Source: Isoetes taiwanensis (taxonomy: Eukaryota > Streptophyta > Lycopodiopsida > Isoetales > Isoetaceae). From it: a DNA stretch of 64,000 bases. The number at the start of each line of letters is the position of its first letter. Positions within the stretch are counted from its first letter, which is position 1. The position numbers were made by a program, and so were the translations under genes. Under the pieces are notes generated by a model that was not told where the DNA came from, did not search any database, and was given only the letters and a program-made list of their open reading frames with translations. This document shows, one piece after another, positions 55,014-64,000 of the stretch. Where the stretch lies: positions 1,607,876-1,671,875 of the forward strand of contig JAJEKV010000138.1 of assembly GCA_021234155.1 (NCBI GenBank), read 5' to 3'.

Positions 55014-55724
55014 GAATCATACTCTTTCTTATTCTTCCTTAGCCATATGAGATACAAAGCTGTATTGATGTACTTACTAAGTTAGAAGGGAAAGTCCAAT
55101 AGGCGTTTGGGTACCATGAATCAAGCTAAGATAAAGGAAGTATAATATCTGTGAAAACATATGTTGTGCTTGCACTTGTTTCGAAATCAAGGAAAAGCAA
55201 TCTGGATAACCTTGTACAAGACACGTTGTCCTTGGAATTTTAAAATGATGATGAGATTTCGTTGTATGATCCCGCATCCAACATCCTAAAGATAGAAACA
55301 TCGTCAAAAGATCTATATTTGTGGCCTTTAAGTTACTCAATGATAGGCAGAGATCAAGTTGGTCCTATTGTAAAGGATACAATTTCAAGAAGTGCTATCC
55401 TTCGTTTTATAAACTGTTTGTCAAAGTCTAACCAGACAATAGTAGAGGTCACCTGTGGTAGAAACATTGCAAGAGAGGCTTTGTTGATGGATAGAGAAGG
55501 TTTGGTGTTCACAGAATCAATAGCTCAAAAGACGACAATTGAGGCGATCGTGAGCATTTTTTCAGGACTAAGTTTGTTTCAGATATTTATACCAGCTCGT
55601 TCAACACATTCACATAGTCAATTACCGCAAAGGGAATCTTCAAAGTCCAAAGGGGATGAACATCTTGAAGTTTTATCATCTAACTCAGCATCCACATCAT
55701 CAAGTTCTTATGGATCAATATCAA

Positions 55725-55845
55725 TATCTAGCATTATAACAGGGTTTTTTTTTGTGATTTTATACGCTTTTTGGCATGGTTTTCATATGATTTCATGGGC
55801 GTATTGCACGAGGCATACTAATCAGTACATCTAGAGTGCACCAAG
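55725..55845 (+). repeat. Shared terminus-like repeat, copy 2
   Basis: This block ends the 55262-55834 frame and matches 44764-44888 from ATCTAGCAT[A/T]ATAACAGGG to TCTAGAGTGCACC. In this copy it is part coding and contains the stop at 55832-55834. Confidence 0.75.
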
Positions 55846-56084
55846 TTTTTGCATGCAATTTGTGCAATTTTTGTTTCATCCTCCTCAATGGTTAAGATTA
55901 GAGGGCTTACAAAGAAAGCCCTCTTTTAATTAAAAAAATCCAGGGGCTTATAATGAAAGCCCTTTTCTCATGAAATTCGAGACAACTGGAATTAGGGCAC
56001 GGCTAGGGTTTGTTTGATGTTGAATTCGATAACCCATCACGTTAATCCATTGATAGATGCCAATATTTCCGACTTGCAACTCCT

Positions 56085-56800
56085 GAGCAGATTATATTGA
56101 ATCTGCAGATTGCTGGCAAGGCTTCAATCAAGCCAGGTATCCCTGGCAACCAGAGCAGGCGCGAATCAACCAGGTAGGTGCAGACCAGTCTGAACAGACA
56201 CCCCCATTTACGGGTAATGTATTTTCGTCGTCTGATCTTCTCTTCCCTCCTTCTGGGGCTCCACAAGTAATTCCGGCCTCCATTCCTCCTTTATACCCAA
56301 CGTTAAATCCTCCTTTTTTGCCTCCTGCACCCACAGTCCCTTCCGTTCAAGCACCATCTATCTCTCCAATAAGAAGTGTTGATCAGAATCCGTACCCTCT
56401 TTTCCCACCTGGTCTTATTCCTGGTATGGTTAGGAAGATGCAGATAGGTAGTGGTGTTCCATATTCGTCATTGAGCCCCTTAGACATTCCAACAGTCCCG
56501 CCATCAATGACTGCAGAGAGCTATATTATGAAGCGTGTAGCGAAATGTTTTAAGGAGATTGGAGAAGTGGATCCCCTGGATGGTCGTACTAAACAAATTC
56601 CTTTAACTGAAGAAGATGGTCTTAGTTATGAAGAGGATAGAGATAGACATAGGGATGGTGGTGCAAGGATTCCACCCCCTCCGCATATGCTGATTGATCC
56701 AGACACAGGTACTCTTCCAGATGGTAGCATGGAGCACAGGCCTAGGTTTCTTCTGGAAGATTAGGTCTACGTGCAGCTGCATTTTTAGGACGTTTCGATC
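56085..56800 (+). pseudogene. CHERP/SWAP-type splicing factor, C-terminal fragment
   Basis: An open frame from about 56090 is rich in Gln and Pro ([14 protein letters not shown], then [16 protein letters not shown]). From 56318 it contains [40 protein letters not shown] and [10 protein letters not shown], then [21 protein letters not shown] recall this block from plant CHERP-like proteins that carry a SURP (SWAP) domain and act in pre-mRNA splicing. The family's expected next residues (G-L-x-A) appear in a shifted frame just after the stop at 56762-56764, so a small indel ended the frame. The N-terminal SURP and CTD-interacting domains are absent, so this is a fragment. A lookalike Pro-rich protein is possible. 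Confidence 0.55.
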
Positions 56801-56879
56801 TGCACCGTTTAATGCCTATGTCATTTCATGCTTTACAAGGCATGTTTTGTCATGCTTTCAGCATCCAAGGTTCCAGTGC

Positions 56880-57198
56880 AATACAAGGAAACAGCAATAC
56901 AAGGTTGACTTGAATAACCTAGTTGGTTCAGGGCCATATGGTCGTATTGTAGCATCTGACGTTGAAATTACTGCTGGGAAAAAGCCTACCGTTTCTTCAG
57001 CTGTAGCTGAATCTCCTAAGGATCTGGTCCCTGCTGCTTCAGCAGTTTTAGCAAAAGTAGGATCTAAGGTTGTGTCTTCAGATGGTGCCCTTATTGTTCA
57101 CAATAAGGAGGTCCCTTTCACTGCCATGCAAGCTGCAGTGGCTCGAAATATGGTGGAAAGCCTTTCAGTTCCCACATTCAGGGTTGGATGGATAACAG
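56880..57198 (+). pseudogene. Plastid pyruvate dehydrogenase E2 fragment
   Basis: The frame reads YKVDLNNLVGSGPYGRIVAS then DVE, the peripheral subunit-binding domain of dihydrolipoyl acyltransferases, which holds E1 and E3. A flexible Ala/Pro/Lys linker follows, then EVPFTAMQAAVARNMVESL and SVPTFRVGW, the opening of the catalytic acetyltransferase domain as in plastid E2. The N-terminal lipoyl domain and most of the catalytic domain are missing. The sequence leaves the family after 57198, where an intron may have been. It lies about 80 bases after the CHERP-like fragment on the same strand. Confidence 0.75.
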
Positions 57199-57785
57199 AA
57201 ATGATACCATCTTCTATAGTAACTAGAAACTACTATGTTTATTTGCCAATAGTATAACTTTATGCTCTCTTTCCTGCATCATGTGCGAATTTGTTTCCTT
57301 TTTTCCTTCCATTTGCTCCATTATCATAAATCATTTAGAAGTATGTCTGGGTTTTTAAAAGTTTATGTGCAAACCTATACAGAGGACTGTGGTCATTCTT
57401 GTACAATCGTGCAATTGTTGCGGTTCCTACCTAGTCTCATAATTCTCTTTTTATTTTGTATTAAAAGACAGGAGACTAGCTTGTGTCTTTTCTACCATTA
57501 TAAATGGTTGCCTAACCCAAAGCTATATGCATGTATGGATGTATGCAACTTGGAGAAAAAACAACAAGGATTTAATAAATTATTATTATTAATAAAGGAT
57601 TTGTTCATTATTAATAAATTCTATTATTACATGCTACCTCATGTATTAATATTGGTATTGGTATAATATTATATGTCTAATTCTATGCAATGTTTTCATT
57701 TCCATAATTTGAGCACCTCTAGTTTGTTAGATTTGTGAGGCTATGATATACCATCCATCATTAGAGTATTAGGTAATGTTTATAT
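57199..57785. other. AT-rich, no supported gene
   Basis: Follows the E2 fragment. It holds TTATTATTATT tracts near 57575-57620 and ORFs without motifs. Confidence 0.3.
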
Positions 57786-57789
57786 CTAC

Positions 57790-57966
57790 ACCCCTACACC
57801 ATCCTTAAGGCCCCGAAGGGGCCAAAACATTTTTTAGTTAACACAAACCATTAACACACAACTAACATTATTAACACAAACCATTGCATTTGACACATTT
57901 AAATTAAAATCCCCCTTAAGCCCCCTTTGGTTTGGTTTGGTTTGGTTTGGTTTGGTTTGGTTTGGG
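57790..57966. repeat. Dispersed repeat family A, copy 3, ending in (TTTGG)n
   Basis: It matches the first half of the copies at 14085 and 46085: GGCCCCGAAGGGGCC, a T-run, ATTAACACAAACCATTGCAT, ACATTTAAATTAA and CCCCCTTAAG. Where the others have GGTTTGGGTGCA it expands into about eight TTTGG units (57926-57965) and stops. Confidence 0.85.
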
Positions 57967-58054
57967 AGATAGTATGGAAAGCTCTTTAAATAAAAAACTT
58001 GAAGAATCCAATTGGTGAACAAGAAATTCTAATAGTTGGACAAGAAGATCATAA

Positions 58055-59750
58055 ATGCAAACAAATACTCCAATAGTTGGACAAGAAATAGAGGGTAATG
58101 TAATGGAGGGTAATGCAATGGAAGGAGATGGCATGTGTGGATCATCGCAAGATCCAAACTATAAATCTGGTCAAGTATTGATGGCATCTCATGATCCTAA
58201 TCCAACAAAAAACCAGGAGCAGAGAGACAAACAAAGAAAGGGCAAATCGTTACGAACCTCAGGTGATAATCTTTTAATCAATTCGAAGTTTCAGAGGTCT
58301 TCTGGGCCTAGTGAGTGGAAAATTGTTAGAGAGATAGCAAAGAATGGAAAATTAATGAGTATGGGTCCAACTTAGGCTATGATGCACGAAATTAAAATAG
58401 TTACATCAAGCACATGTTGGAAGTTATGTAAATTAATCAATGCAATTTCTTATTCATAGAAATATGATCTTTGCTACAAGTACTATGGAGATAACTTTTC
58501 AATATATTTGACTTTAAATTGTTAAGATTCTATTTACTATTACAAGTTTCCTAATGTATAATTATGATGTTTGAGATACATAAAATATAAATAATATAAT
58601 GTATCACGAGTTAGGGTTATAGCATTGAAAACTATTTTAATATATTGTAGTTTTATGTATTTAATATTTCATGGAAGTTGCACTAATGACTTTTTGTTCA
58701 TAGATGTTGAAAGTGTCCCTCAAACATCTTCATTTATTACAAGAAGGCTTATTATCCTTGACATGAATAGAGTACTTCTAAATGTGAGCACCAAGAGTAT
58801 AACAAGTATAAAATAATAATCAGGCCAGATTGTGCAGAATTTATAAATGAACTTTTGAAGTTTCTTGAAGTTGGAATTTGGACCACAATGTCGGAGACTG
58901 CCCTCATGATTTGTTTGAAACAAATTGTCCAAAATGATGATGGTTTTAAAATTTTATGGACTCAACATAAGTGCACAAACTTGGGCTACAATAAGCTCTT
59001 TCATAAGAAGCCCTTTCTTATTAAAGATCTTAGAAAGGTATGGAGAAGGTATCCAGAGTACAATGCTCATAATACTATAATGGTTGATGACGATTGCAGA
59101 AGATCTTTTAGAAACCCTTGTATATATTCTGGAGATGAATCAGACAAATTTCTTATGAATATATTGGATCCTTCACTTGCAGCAGATATGATCACTGCTG
59201 CTGTTTCACTGATCTCATCATTATCAGTACCTACTCTAACATATGGCCACAACCCCTCAACCAAGAAGACAAAACTAAGACGGTGTATCCTCGACCGCAA
59301 TCGCGTGCTATTATTGATTAGTATTTCGATAGGCTTCGAAGTAGTAATCTGGTCTTCGATGGCTGAAAGGTGAAAGGTGAAAGGTGTGATCATGTGGCAG
59401 ATTTGCCTCCTACAATCACAAAAGGAAAACGTGTAATGATAAAGAAGCTCCAGCGCGTCTATGAGGCATTTCAGAATTACAATAAGCACAACACTATCAT
59501 CATCGATGATAGCACCTACAAGTGTTATCACAACTCCGATAACGCAATCATTGCCAAAATATATGACCCTGAGGAGTTTGAAACAGATAAGTAGCTTGCA
59601 CTTAAACTGATTCCTGTATTGGCTGAGTTCCCTTTTTAATTCTTTTGGCGGATGTTTTGTGAAATTATCCAGAGCTCAAGGAGGTTGACGAGGAGAACAA
59701 ACGCATCATGGGGGCGATGGACATAAAATTTTATGGTGATCCCACTGAAT
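58055..59750 (+). pseudogene. Gene with two tandem FCP1-like phosphatase domains (broken)
   Basis: A leader exon (58055-58375) is Met/Gly- and Lys-rich. After an intron ending TTCATAG, exon sequence from 58704 reads RRLIILDMNRVLLN. Family members have D-x-N-G-x-L here; D-M-N is the nucleophile motif. A frameshift near 58790 leads to IIIRPDCAEFINELLKFLEV then GIWTTMSE, LWTQHKCTNLGYNKL, IKDLRKVWRRYPEYN and NTIMVDDDCRRSFRNP, matching plant FCP1/NIF-type HAD phosphatases to the end of the domain. At about 59260-59580 the pattern repeats: LRRCILDRNRVLL, FEVVIWSSMAER, KKLQRVYEAFQNYNKH and NTIIIDDSTYKCYHNS. The second copy has lost about 60 residues after its first motif. A tail ends near 59750. Such HAD phosphatases remove phosphate from Ser/Thr; activity here is not expected. 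Confidence 0.65.
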
Positions 59751-59822
59751 GACACAGCTCTGCATGGTTCTATATATATTGTGTAATGTTTTTATATATA
59801 AAAAAAGGATGTTTACTGTTGC

Positions 59823-59860
59823 AAGGCACTTTCTCGACTCGCAGGTCGAGAAAGTGCCTT
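59823..59860. repeat. Perfect 16-bp hairpin, 6-nt loop
   Basis: AAGGCACTTTCTCGAC at 59823-59838 pairs exactly with 59845-59860 around TCGCAG. It follows the phosphatase gene by about 70 bases. Diverged versions of the motif lie near 60497 and 60712. No U-run follows, and no bacterial terminator is implied. Confidence 0.8.
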
Positions 59861-60159
59861 CCTGCTCAAAGCTACAAATATGTGAACCATCTGGTGTAAT
59901 TGTAATATATGAAACACCTGAATGGAACTATAATTTTGTTTGGACTGTGATTGTTTGTTTAGACTGTCATTGCTAACTGGACTGTAATTGTTAATTTCGA
60001 TGTTCCAATCTTCTAGGTGACAAGGAGCCTAGCATCCTTCCCGCTGAGAATGCATTTTACTAGGGCTTTGGGATACGGTCAATAGGAAACACAAGTATTA
60101 CAATAACGCAAGGGATCCTGATGAAAGAAAGTTGATTTCCGAACTTCATGACGCAAAGG

Positions 60160-60480
60160 ATCTTACAAGAAATGCATGACATCTATGGGGGATGGGGAAG
60201 AAGCATTTTTTATCCAGCAAGGAGAGGATGTGGGAGTAGGGCGGCGAGATCGGTTGGGCGGGCCAGATGGTCGTCCATGAAGCTCCTCCTCATGAAGCTT
60301 TTCATCATCTTCAAGTTGCTCCGAGAGCATGGAGGTCCGAGGATGCTCCGTCCGTTGTTCCACTCAGGTGGACCGTGTATCATCATGATGTAACTGTGAC
60401 AGCATGACCGCCGTGGTCTCTTAGACCACTGTAAATTACATTGTAAAGACGTCATTTATAAATAATAAGTCATTGTTCTA
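60160..60480. other. No supported gene
   Basis: ORFs on both strands overlap here, Arg- and Leu-rich without motifs. The segment is locally more GC-rich than its surroundings. Confidence 0.25.
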
Positions 60481-60655
60481 TTCTATTCTATTCTATAGTT
60501 TCTTGACTTGCCATCTGAGAAAAGGAGGCCATTTGTGTATATTTAGATTTTTGATTCACATCCTTTAGGATGGAATAAGAGGTCCGTCGTGGTCTTTCCA
60601 TCCTCTATAAACTACATTGTAATGATGACCTTTATTAATAAAAATTCATCAGATA
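60400..60655. repeat. Diverged direct repeat pair with a short (TTCTA)4 tract
   Basis: GTGGTCTCTTAGACCACTGTAAATTACATTGTAA near 60411 and GTGGTCTTTCCATCCTCTATAAACTACATTGTAA near 60588 are related and each leads into a TTTATAAATAATAAG- or TTTATTAATAAAAA-like end. The first is followed by (TTCTA)4 at 60476-60496, the same unit as the long tract at 62.8 kb. Confidence 0.6.
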
Positions 60656-60659
60656 CTAC

Positions 60660-61680
60660 CGCTTTGTTTATGGAGAGTGAATTACTTAATTGGTTTTGTT
60701 TGCGTTTTTTAGTTTCTCGGCCCCCCATCCGAGAAAATGCCTCCACTTAAAACCCTTTAGTTTGTTTTCTTAACACATGAGAAATGTCTCTTATTCAAAC
60801 AATAATGGAGCACAAGATGATTTGCATGTCCTTTTGCCTTAAAAAAATTTTGCATTTATGAATTTCAGTAGAGAAAACAATGCTTTATAAAGAATGTGGG
60901 AGGCAATCAATTTACCTTCAAAGACGAAAAATTGGAAAGACAGATCCAAAACTTATGCTCAACATGTTGTCCTAGTTCATTAGCCTACTTTAGTTCATGA
61001 TGGAAATTCTAATATACATCTCCACATGACACACATCACCAAAGGCCTAATATTGTACTTTTTTGGATGCTCCCGTGATATGTTCAGTTCTTCTACATAT
61101 AATATCTTAGCCAGGGGAAAAGTGAAAAGCACATGCGAATCATTGATTCAAACTGGCCACAATGTCTCTTGACTATCAAGCACGTGAGACAACTCATCCC
61201 AAGGATAGGCTCATATAATAGAATCAGATATCGCCTCAGGATGAAATGATTTGTAGACCCTAAAATACACTCCATTATATATTCCAACACAGGTGAGCTC
61301 TTTTGTTACTAAAATGCCAATTTGCCACTGCACAGTGCGTTTGTCATTTGATAAAAGAGACAAACAACTGGAGGTTAGTCAAAGCATTACATTACCCATT
61401 AGTAAATGTCCCCCCAAAAAAAAAAGGTCGTGTTTTAGTCTAAAAATGCTAAATAATTATACATCTATATCAGGCTAGGAATGAGACATGAATAATGAAA
61501 TGGGAGGACACACTTTGTAATTTGAGCTTGATAAACCTTAATCTATTTCTATTTTCTAAACGAAGATAAGGAATAAACTTATAACATCTAAAGTTTTTAG
61601 TTGCCGTCTAATTTTGTATGCAAGTTCACATTTGTGATAGAATGCCAAAGAAAATCCCTAATGTGAACTTTTTCCTAAGA
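60660..61680. other. No supported gene
   Basis: AT-rich, with short ORFs lacking motifs. TTTCTCGG and CCGAGAAA, eight bases apart near 60713-60736, form a weak hairpin. Confidence 0.25.
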
Positions 61681-62825
61681 TGTAGAGGTGGCTCCGACCT
61701 ACAAGTACTTGGGGATCGAGTTCTCAACTACCACCCATTGGGATGTCACATTAGGCTGCGGGTCACTTGTGGGTTGGAAAGCATTATATGCCATGCATCA
61801 ACATGCAGAGTTGTATGCCCGGGCCACCAACACACTTGTTTCGGCCTTGGTCACGGCCCCTTTGTATGGGGCAGGCCAGGGGGTCCAAGATATCCTCACA
61901 CCTAGAATGACTCGAAAGGTGCGTAAGGTCTTCTGGCACGAGCCCTTGGGGTGAAGTCCATAGTTCCATACCGTCCTCCTACTGAGAGACAGCTTTCTAC
62001 CCCTTCAACGGGCCGCATTGGAACGCCATATCATTTACTTCCGTATATGGTCGCTATGGTCGATACACGCTTGCTCAACCTTTGCTTTCGCTTATGGCGA
62101 TGGGTCCCCAATGCCCTCAAATCCTCATTGAAGGACAAGCAAGCTCGCTGGTTCTCACTGGGTGTGCAAACGATGCGACATGTAAGGACAAAGAAAGATC
62201 ACAAGGCACTTAAGTCGTACGATGCTACTTTTCCCGCGCGGTAGCCGGGATGCGATGCTGCCTGGACGACGTTTAAGTTCGGCACACTATCGCCAGCTAG
62301 AAGTCAATCCTAGGCTCAATGGTGAGGCCCACACCAAGATTGTACACCCAAATTTCCATGAAGAAGCAACTTATAGCTTTCCATTCGCGACGGTGCACAT
62401 CGCCCGCGATTGAAACAGACGCTAGCTCCTGAAGCACGGAGAGCAAAGGCTTTGCTGTTGTTGCCACCGTGGAGCCATTGAGGATGAATGTCATGCCCTC
62501 CGTGACCGGGCCGGGTTGCCCATATCCCGGAGCCATATGTTCGACACTAGTGCCCGGCCAGCGTTGCATCGCTTATTGACTACGACGCCGTTTGGTTTGT
62601 TAGTCATACCTCCAGAGGTTATGGATGCACTGACTCTATTGTATCCTCCCGACGGTATTGAACCGTCTCTACACAATTGTACAAGTCATGGGCCCGATAA
62701 TTTATTATCGCTAAGGTTTTTCCTCTCAAACCTCTTCGGGCGGGGTTTTTAATCCTCACAAGAATCGCGCTTGTTGCTTTTGTTTGGGTCCCATAGGCCA
62801 ATTGGCCTCCGTGGACGCTAAAAAA
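61680..62825 (+). pseudogene. 3' part of a LINE (thumb and Cys/His region)
   Basis: Frames at 61688-61954, 61951-62244 and 62222-62413 read TYKYLGIEFSTTTHWDV, GWKALYAMHQHAELYARATN, ARWFSLGVQTMRHVRTKKD and then, with stops, ETGRW-like and LCCCCHRGAIEDECHALRD blocks. These correspond to the region after the reverse transcriptase catalytic motif and the C-terminal Cys/His cluster, as in the LINE at 15.1-17.97 kb, though on the other strand. The 5' part of the element is missing, as expected for a truncated LINE insertion. The pentanucleotide tract that follows may be its tail. Confidence 0.75.
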
Positions 62826-62907
62826 TCTATTCTATTCTATTCTATTCTATTCTATTCTATTCTATTCTATTCTATTCTATTCTATTCTATTCTATTCTAT
62901 TCTATTC
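62826..62907. repeat. (TCTAT)16 microsatellite
   Basis: Sixteen perfect TCTAT units run from 62826 to 62907 directly after the LINE 3' end. Shorter tracts of the same unit occur at 60476-60496. Confidence 0.95.
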
Positions 62908-64000
62908 CTAATGTGAACTTTATGAACATTGTAGGTTCACTATGTGGAAAAGTAATGCCAGAATAATTCCCTAATGTGAATTTTGTGAACGTTGTAGGCT
63001 AGTATGTTACATTGTGCATTGACTTTACAAACATTGTGCATTGACTATGTTCAAGGCGTAACATTTCTAAAGATATTTCTAATATTCAAGAATATCTGTT
63101 ATTTGTTCAAACCAGAAAGCATCACATTTCTAAAGATGTTTCACATTCAACCTTACTCTTCTTTATTTGTATGAATTTTGTCCGTTATAAATGACATTCA
63201 ACATGAAGCGAATTAGAGAACTTTGAACAATCAATTGTTAGGTAAACTAAAAGATCCTAACTGAAGTTCATCATCTGATTTGCTCAGCATATATGCTGAC
63301 CTTGGCCCCTCTTGATGCTTTCGCAATTTAAACATGCACCTTGCTACTGGACCTAGGCAATTCCAGACTCTCTTTCAATCATAGAACTTCATGCCATATA
63401 TAGAGAATGTTTTTCACAATCTGCAGTTCAAAATTTTACTAGATGTAAGTCACATAGCTCCAACATTACTAAAGGCATGTAACTAAGAGGTACACAACAG
63501 TCTTCTATAATACACATTTAGCATAACACTCAACACTAGATAACAATAGGGACAATGTGATGCTTCTTGTGCACATTAGAATAATAATAATGACAATGTA
63601 ATGCTTTTGTGCAAATTTGGACTTGGTGACAAGAGTGTAGTCCTTTGCTATTGCATGAAAAGAATTACAACATAATAGAGAACGTAATTTCAAATGGTAA
63701 ATCCTTCTTGTGGTGATGGCAGCAGCTAAGAAAGTCGTAATGTATAACCCCAAATATAATATAACACAAAGTAAAATGAAATATGTTGCATTCATCAGCT
63801 TAACATTACCTTTCACGTTCTATGCTTCAACGTCAGGCAGGTCACCACATTATAATAATGAGGAATCTAGTACAAACAATAATCTCACCGGTCTCCACTA
63901 AAAAGATTTGTCAAGGTGCAAGCATCTTCCCTTCCAGAAAAGTTATAACTTATAATTGTATTTATGTAACTGCCCCCAATAATGGACATGGTGAACCAAG
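62908..64000. other. No supported gene
   Basis: The words CCTAATGTGAA and TTTGTGAACGTTGTAGG repeat around 62907-63000, suggesting a small duplication. The rest has no recognisable features, except AACATTGTGCATTGACT-like words repeated near 63010-63050. Confidence 0.3.

Larger units (their letters stand above)
52188..55845 (+). pseudogene. ParB-like/methyltransferase-like gene, copy 2 (broken, with introns)
   Basis: The segment 52188-52685 starts with a Met and encodes an unrecognised 165-residue domain. A Lys/Arg-rich stretch (52700-52930) follows. From about 53050 to 53560, with two frameshifts and a stop, come LLTIDPHTIKPHEIKNLSE, a G-G-Q-H-S-M-M-A motif restored by shifting one base at about 53288, and WKIMNCPPRAEQG. 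The motif resembles ParB-like G-x-H-R/S. An intron lies at 53558-53644. Next, 53954-54367 contains HNVVMVYDVGSRAS, where motif IV of an amino-methyltransferase would be; a 646-bp intron (54368-55013) follows. The last part, 55262-55834, has TIVEVTCGRNIAREALLMDR, laid out like motif I. The order agrees with copy 1 at 22.1-24.4 kb. Family membership is inference; catalytic residues look lost. Confidence 0.5.

Noticed and set aside
59823-59860. Rho-independent terminator
   Set aside because: No U-run follows, and the surrounding DNA is eukaryotic with introns.
60148-60455. Arg/Leu-rich ORFs on both strands
   Set aside because: They are complementary readings of the same GC-richer stretch, without motifs.
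62784-62966. ORF with repeated Ile-Leu-Phe-Tyr-Ser
   Set aside because: It is a translation of the TCTAT microsatellite.
1-64000. tRNA and rRNA genes
   Set aside because: I saw no convincing cloverleaf or rRNA sequence by eye; a tRNAscan-SE or Infernal search would be needed to exclude short ones.

Overview
This window looks like repeat-rich nuclear DNA of a land plant. Supporting signs are L1-type LINEs with a DUF4283-like ORF1, a Ty3/gypsy integrase remnant, large plant-style LTRs with an initiator-Met-tRNA primer site, spliceosomal introns, and broken pieces of plant housekeeping genes (augmin subunit 6, a plant-type bestrophin, plastid pyruvate dehydrogenase E2). Nothing fixes the species. 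The mix of degenerate LINEs, Helentron-like sequence and unfamiliar multicopy genes would suit a seed-free plant such as a fern, lycophyte or moss, but that is inference. No coding sequence in the window is clearly intact; almost everything recognisable is a relic, fragment or mobile element.

Layout. 1-1.24 kb: end of a degenerate Ty3/gypsy integrase (+), then a tandem array of about 100-bp units. 2.3-9.4 kb: a nearly complete but frameshifted L1 LINE (-). 10.8-13.05 kb: a tandem duplication, one copy split by a solo LTR with perfect ends and target-site duplication, the other keeping the empty site. 15.1-17.97 kb: a second LINE of another clade (-). 22.1-24.4 kb: a broken gene (-) with a ParB-like G-N-H-S motif and a methyltransferase-like fold. 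27.3-28.0 kb: an RPA1-like OB-fold/zinc-ribbon fragment (-). 28.1-29.3 kb: an LTR relic related to the solo LTR. 30.4-38.76 kb: a Helentron-like helicase plus endonuclease (+), interrupted by a 5.3-kb non-autonomous LTR retrotransposon. 40.3-43.7 kb: exons of a TPR gene, an augmin-6 first exon and unidentified exons (-). 46.1-47.2 kb: a foldback repeat and a bestrophin fragment. 50.2-55.85 kb: a second ParB-like/methyltransferase-like gene (+), with arrays of CACGTG-centred palindromes upstream and inside its introns. 56.1-57.2 kb: a CHERP-like splicing-factor fragment joined to a plastid E2 fragment. 58.0-59.75 kb: a broken gene with two FCP1-like phosphatase domains in tandem. 61.7-62.9 kb: the 3' end of a LINE running into a pentanucleotide tract.

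Most notable points. (1) Two diverged copies of one unusual gene family combine a ParB-like motif with a methyltransferase-like module, and CACGTG/CATGTG-centred palindromes lie beside or within the introns of both. (2) A PIF1 helicase is joined to an apurinic-type endonuclease (Helentron architecture) in what appears to be plant DNA, and the nested retrotransposon insertion can be resolved to the base. (3) Several unrelated host-gene fragments lie close together, two of them fused head to tail.
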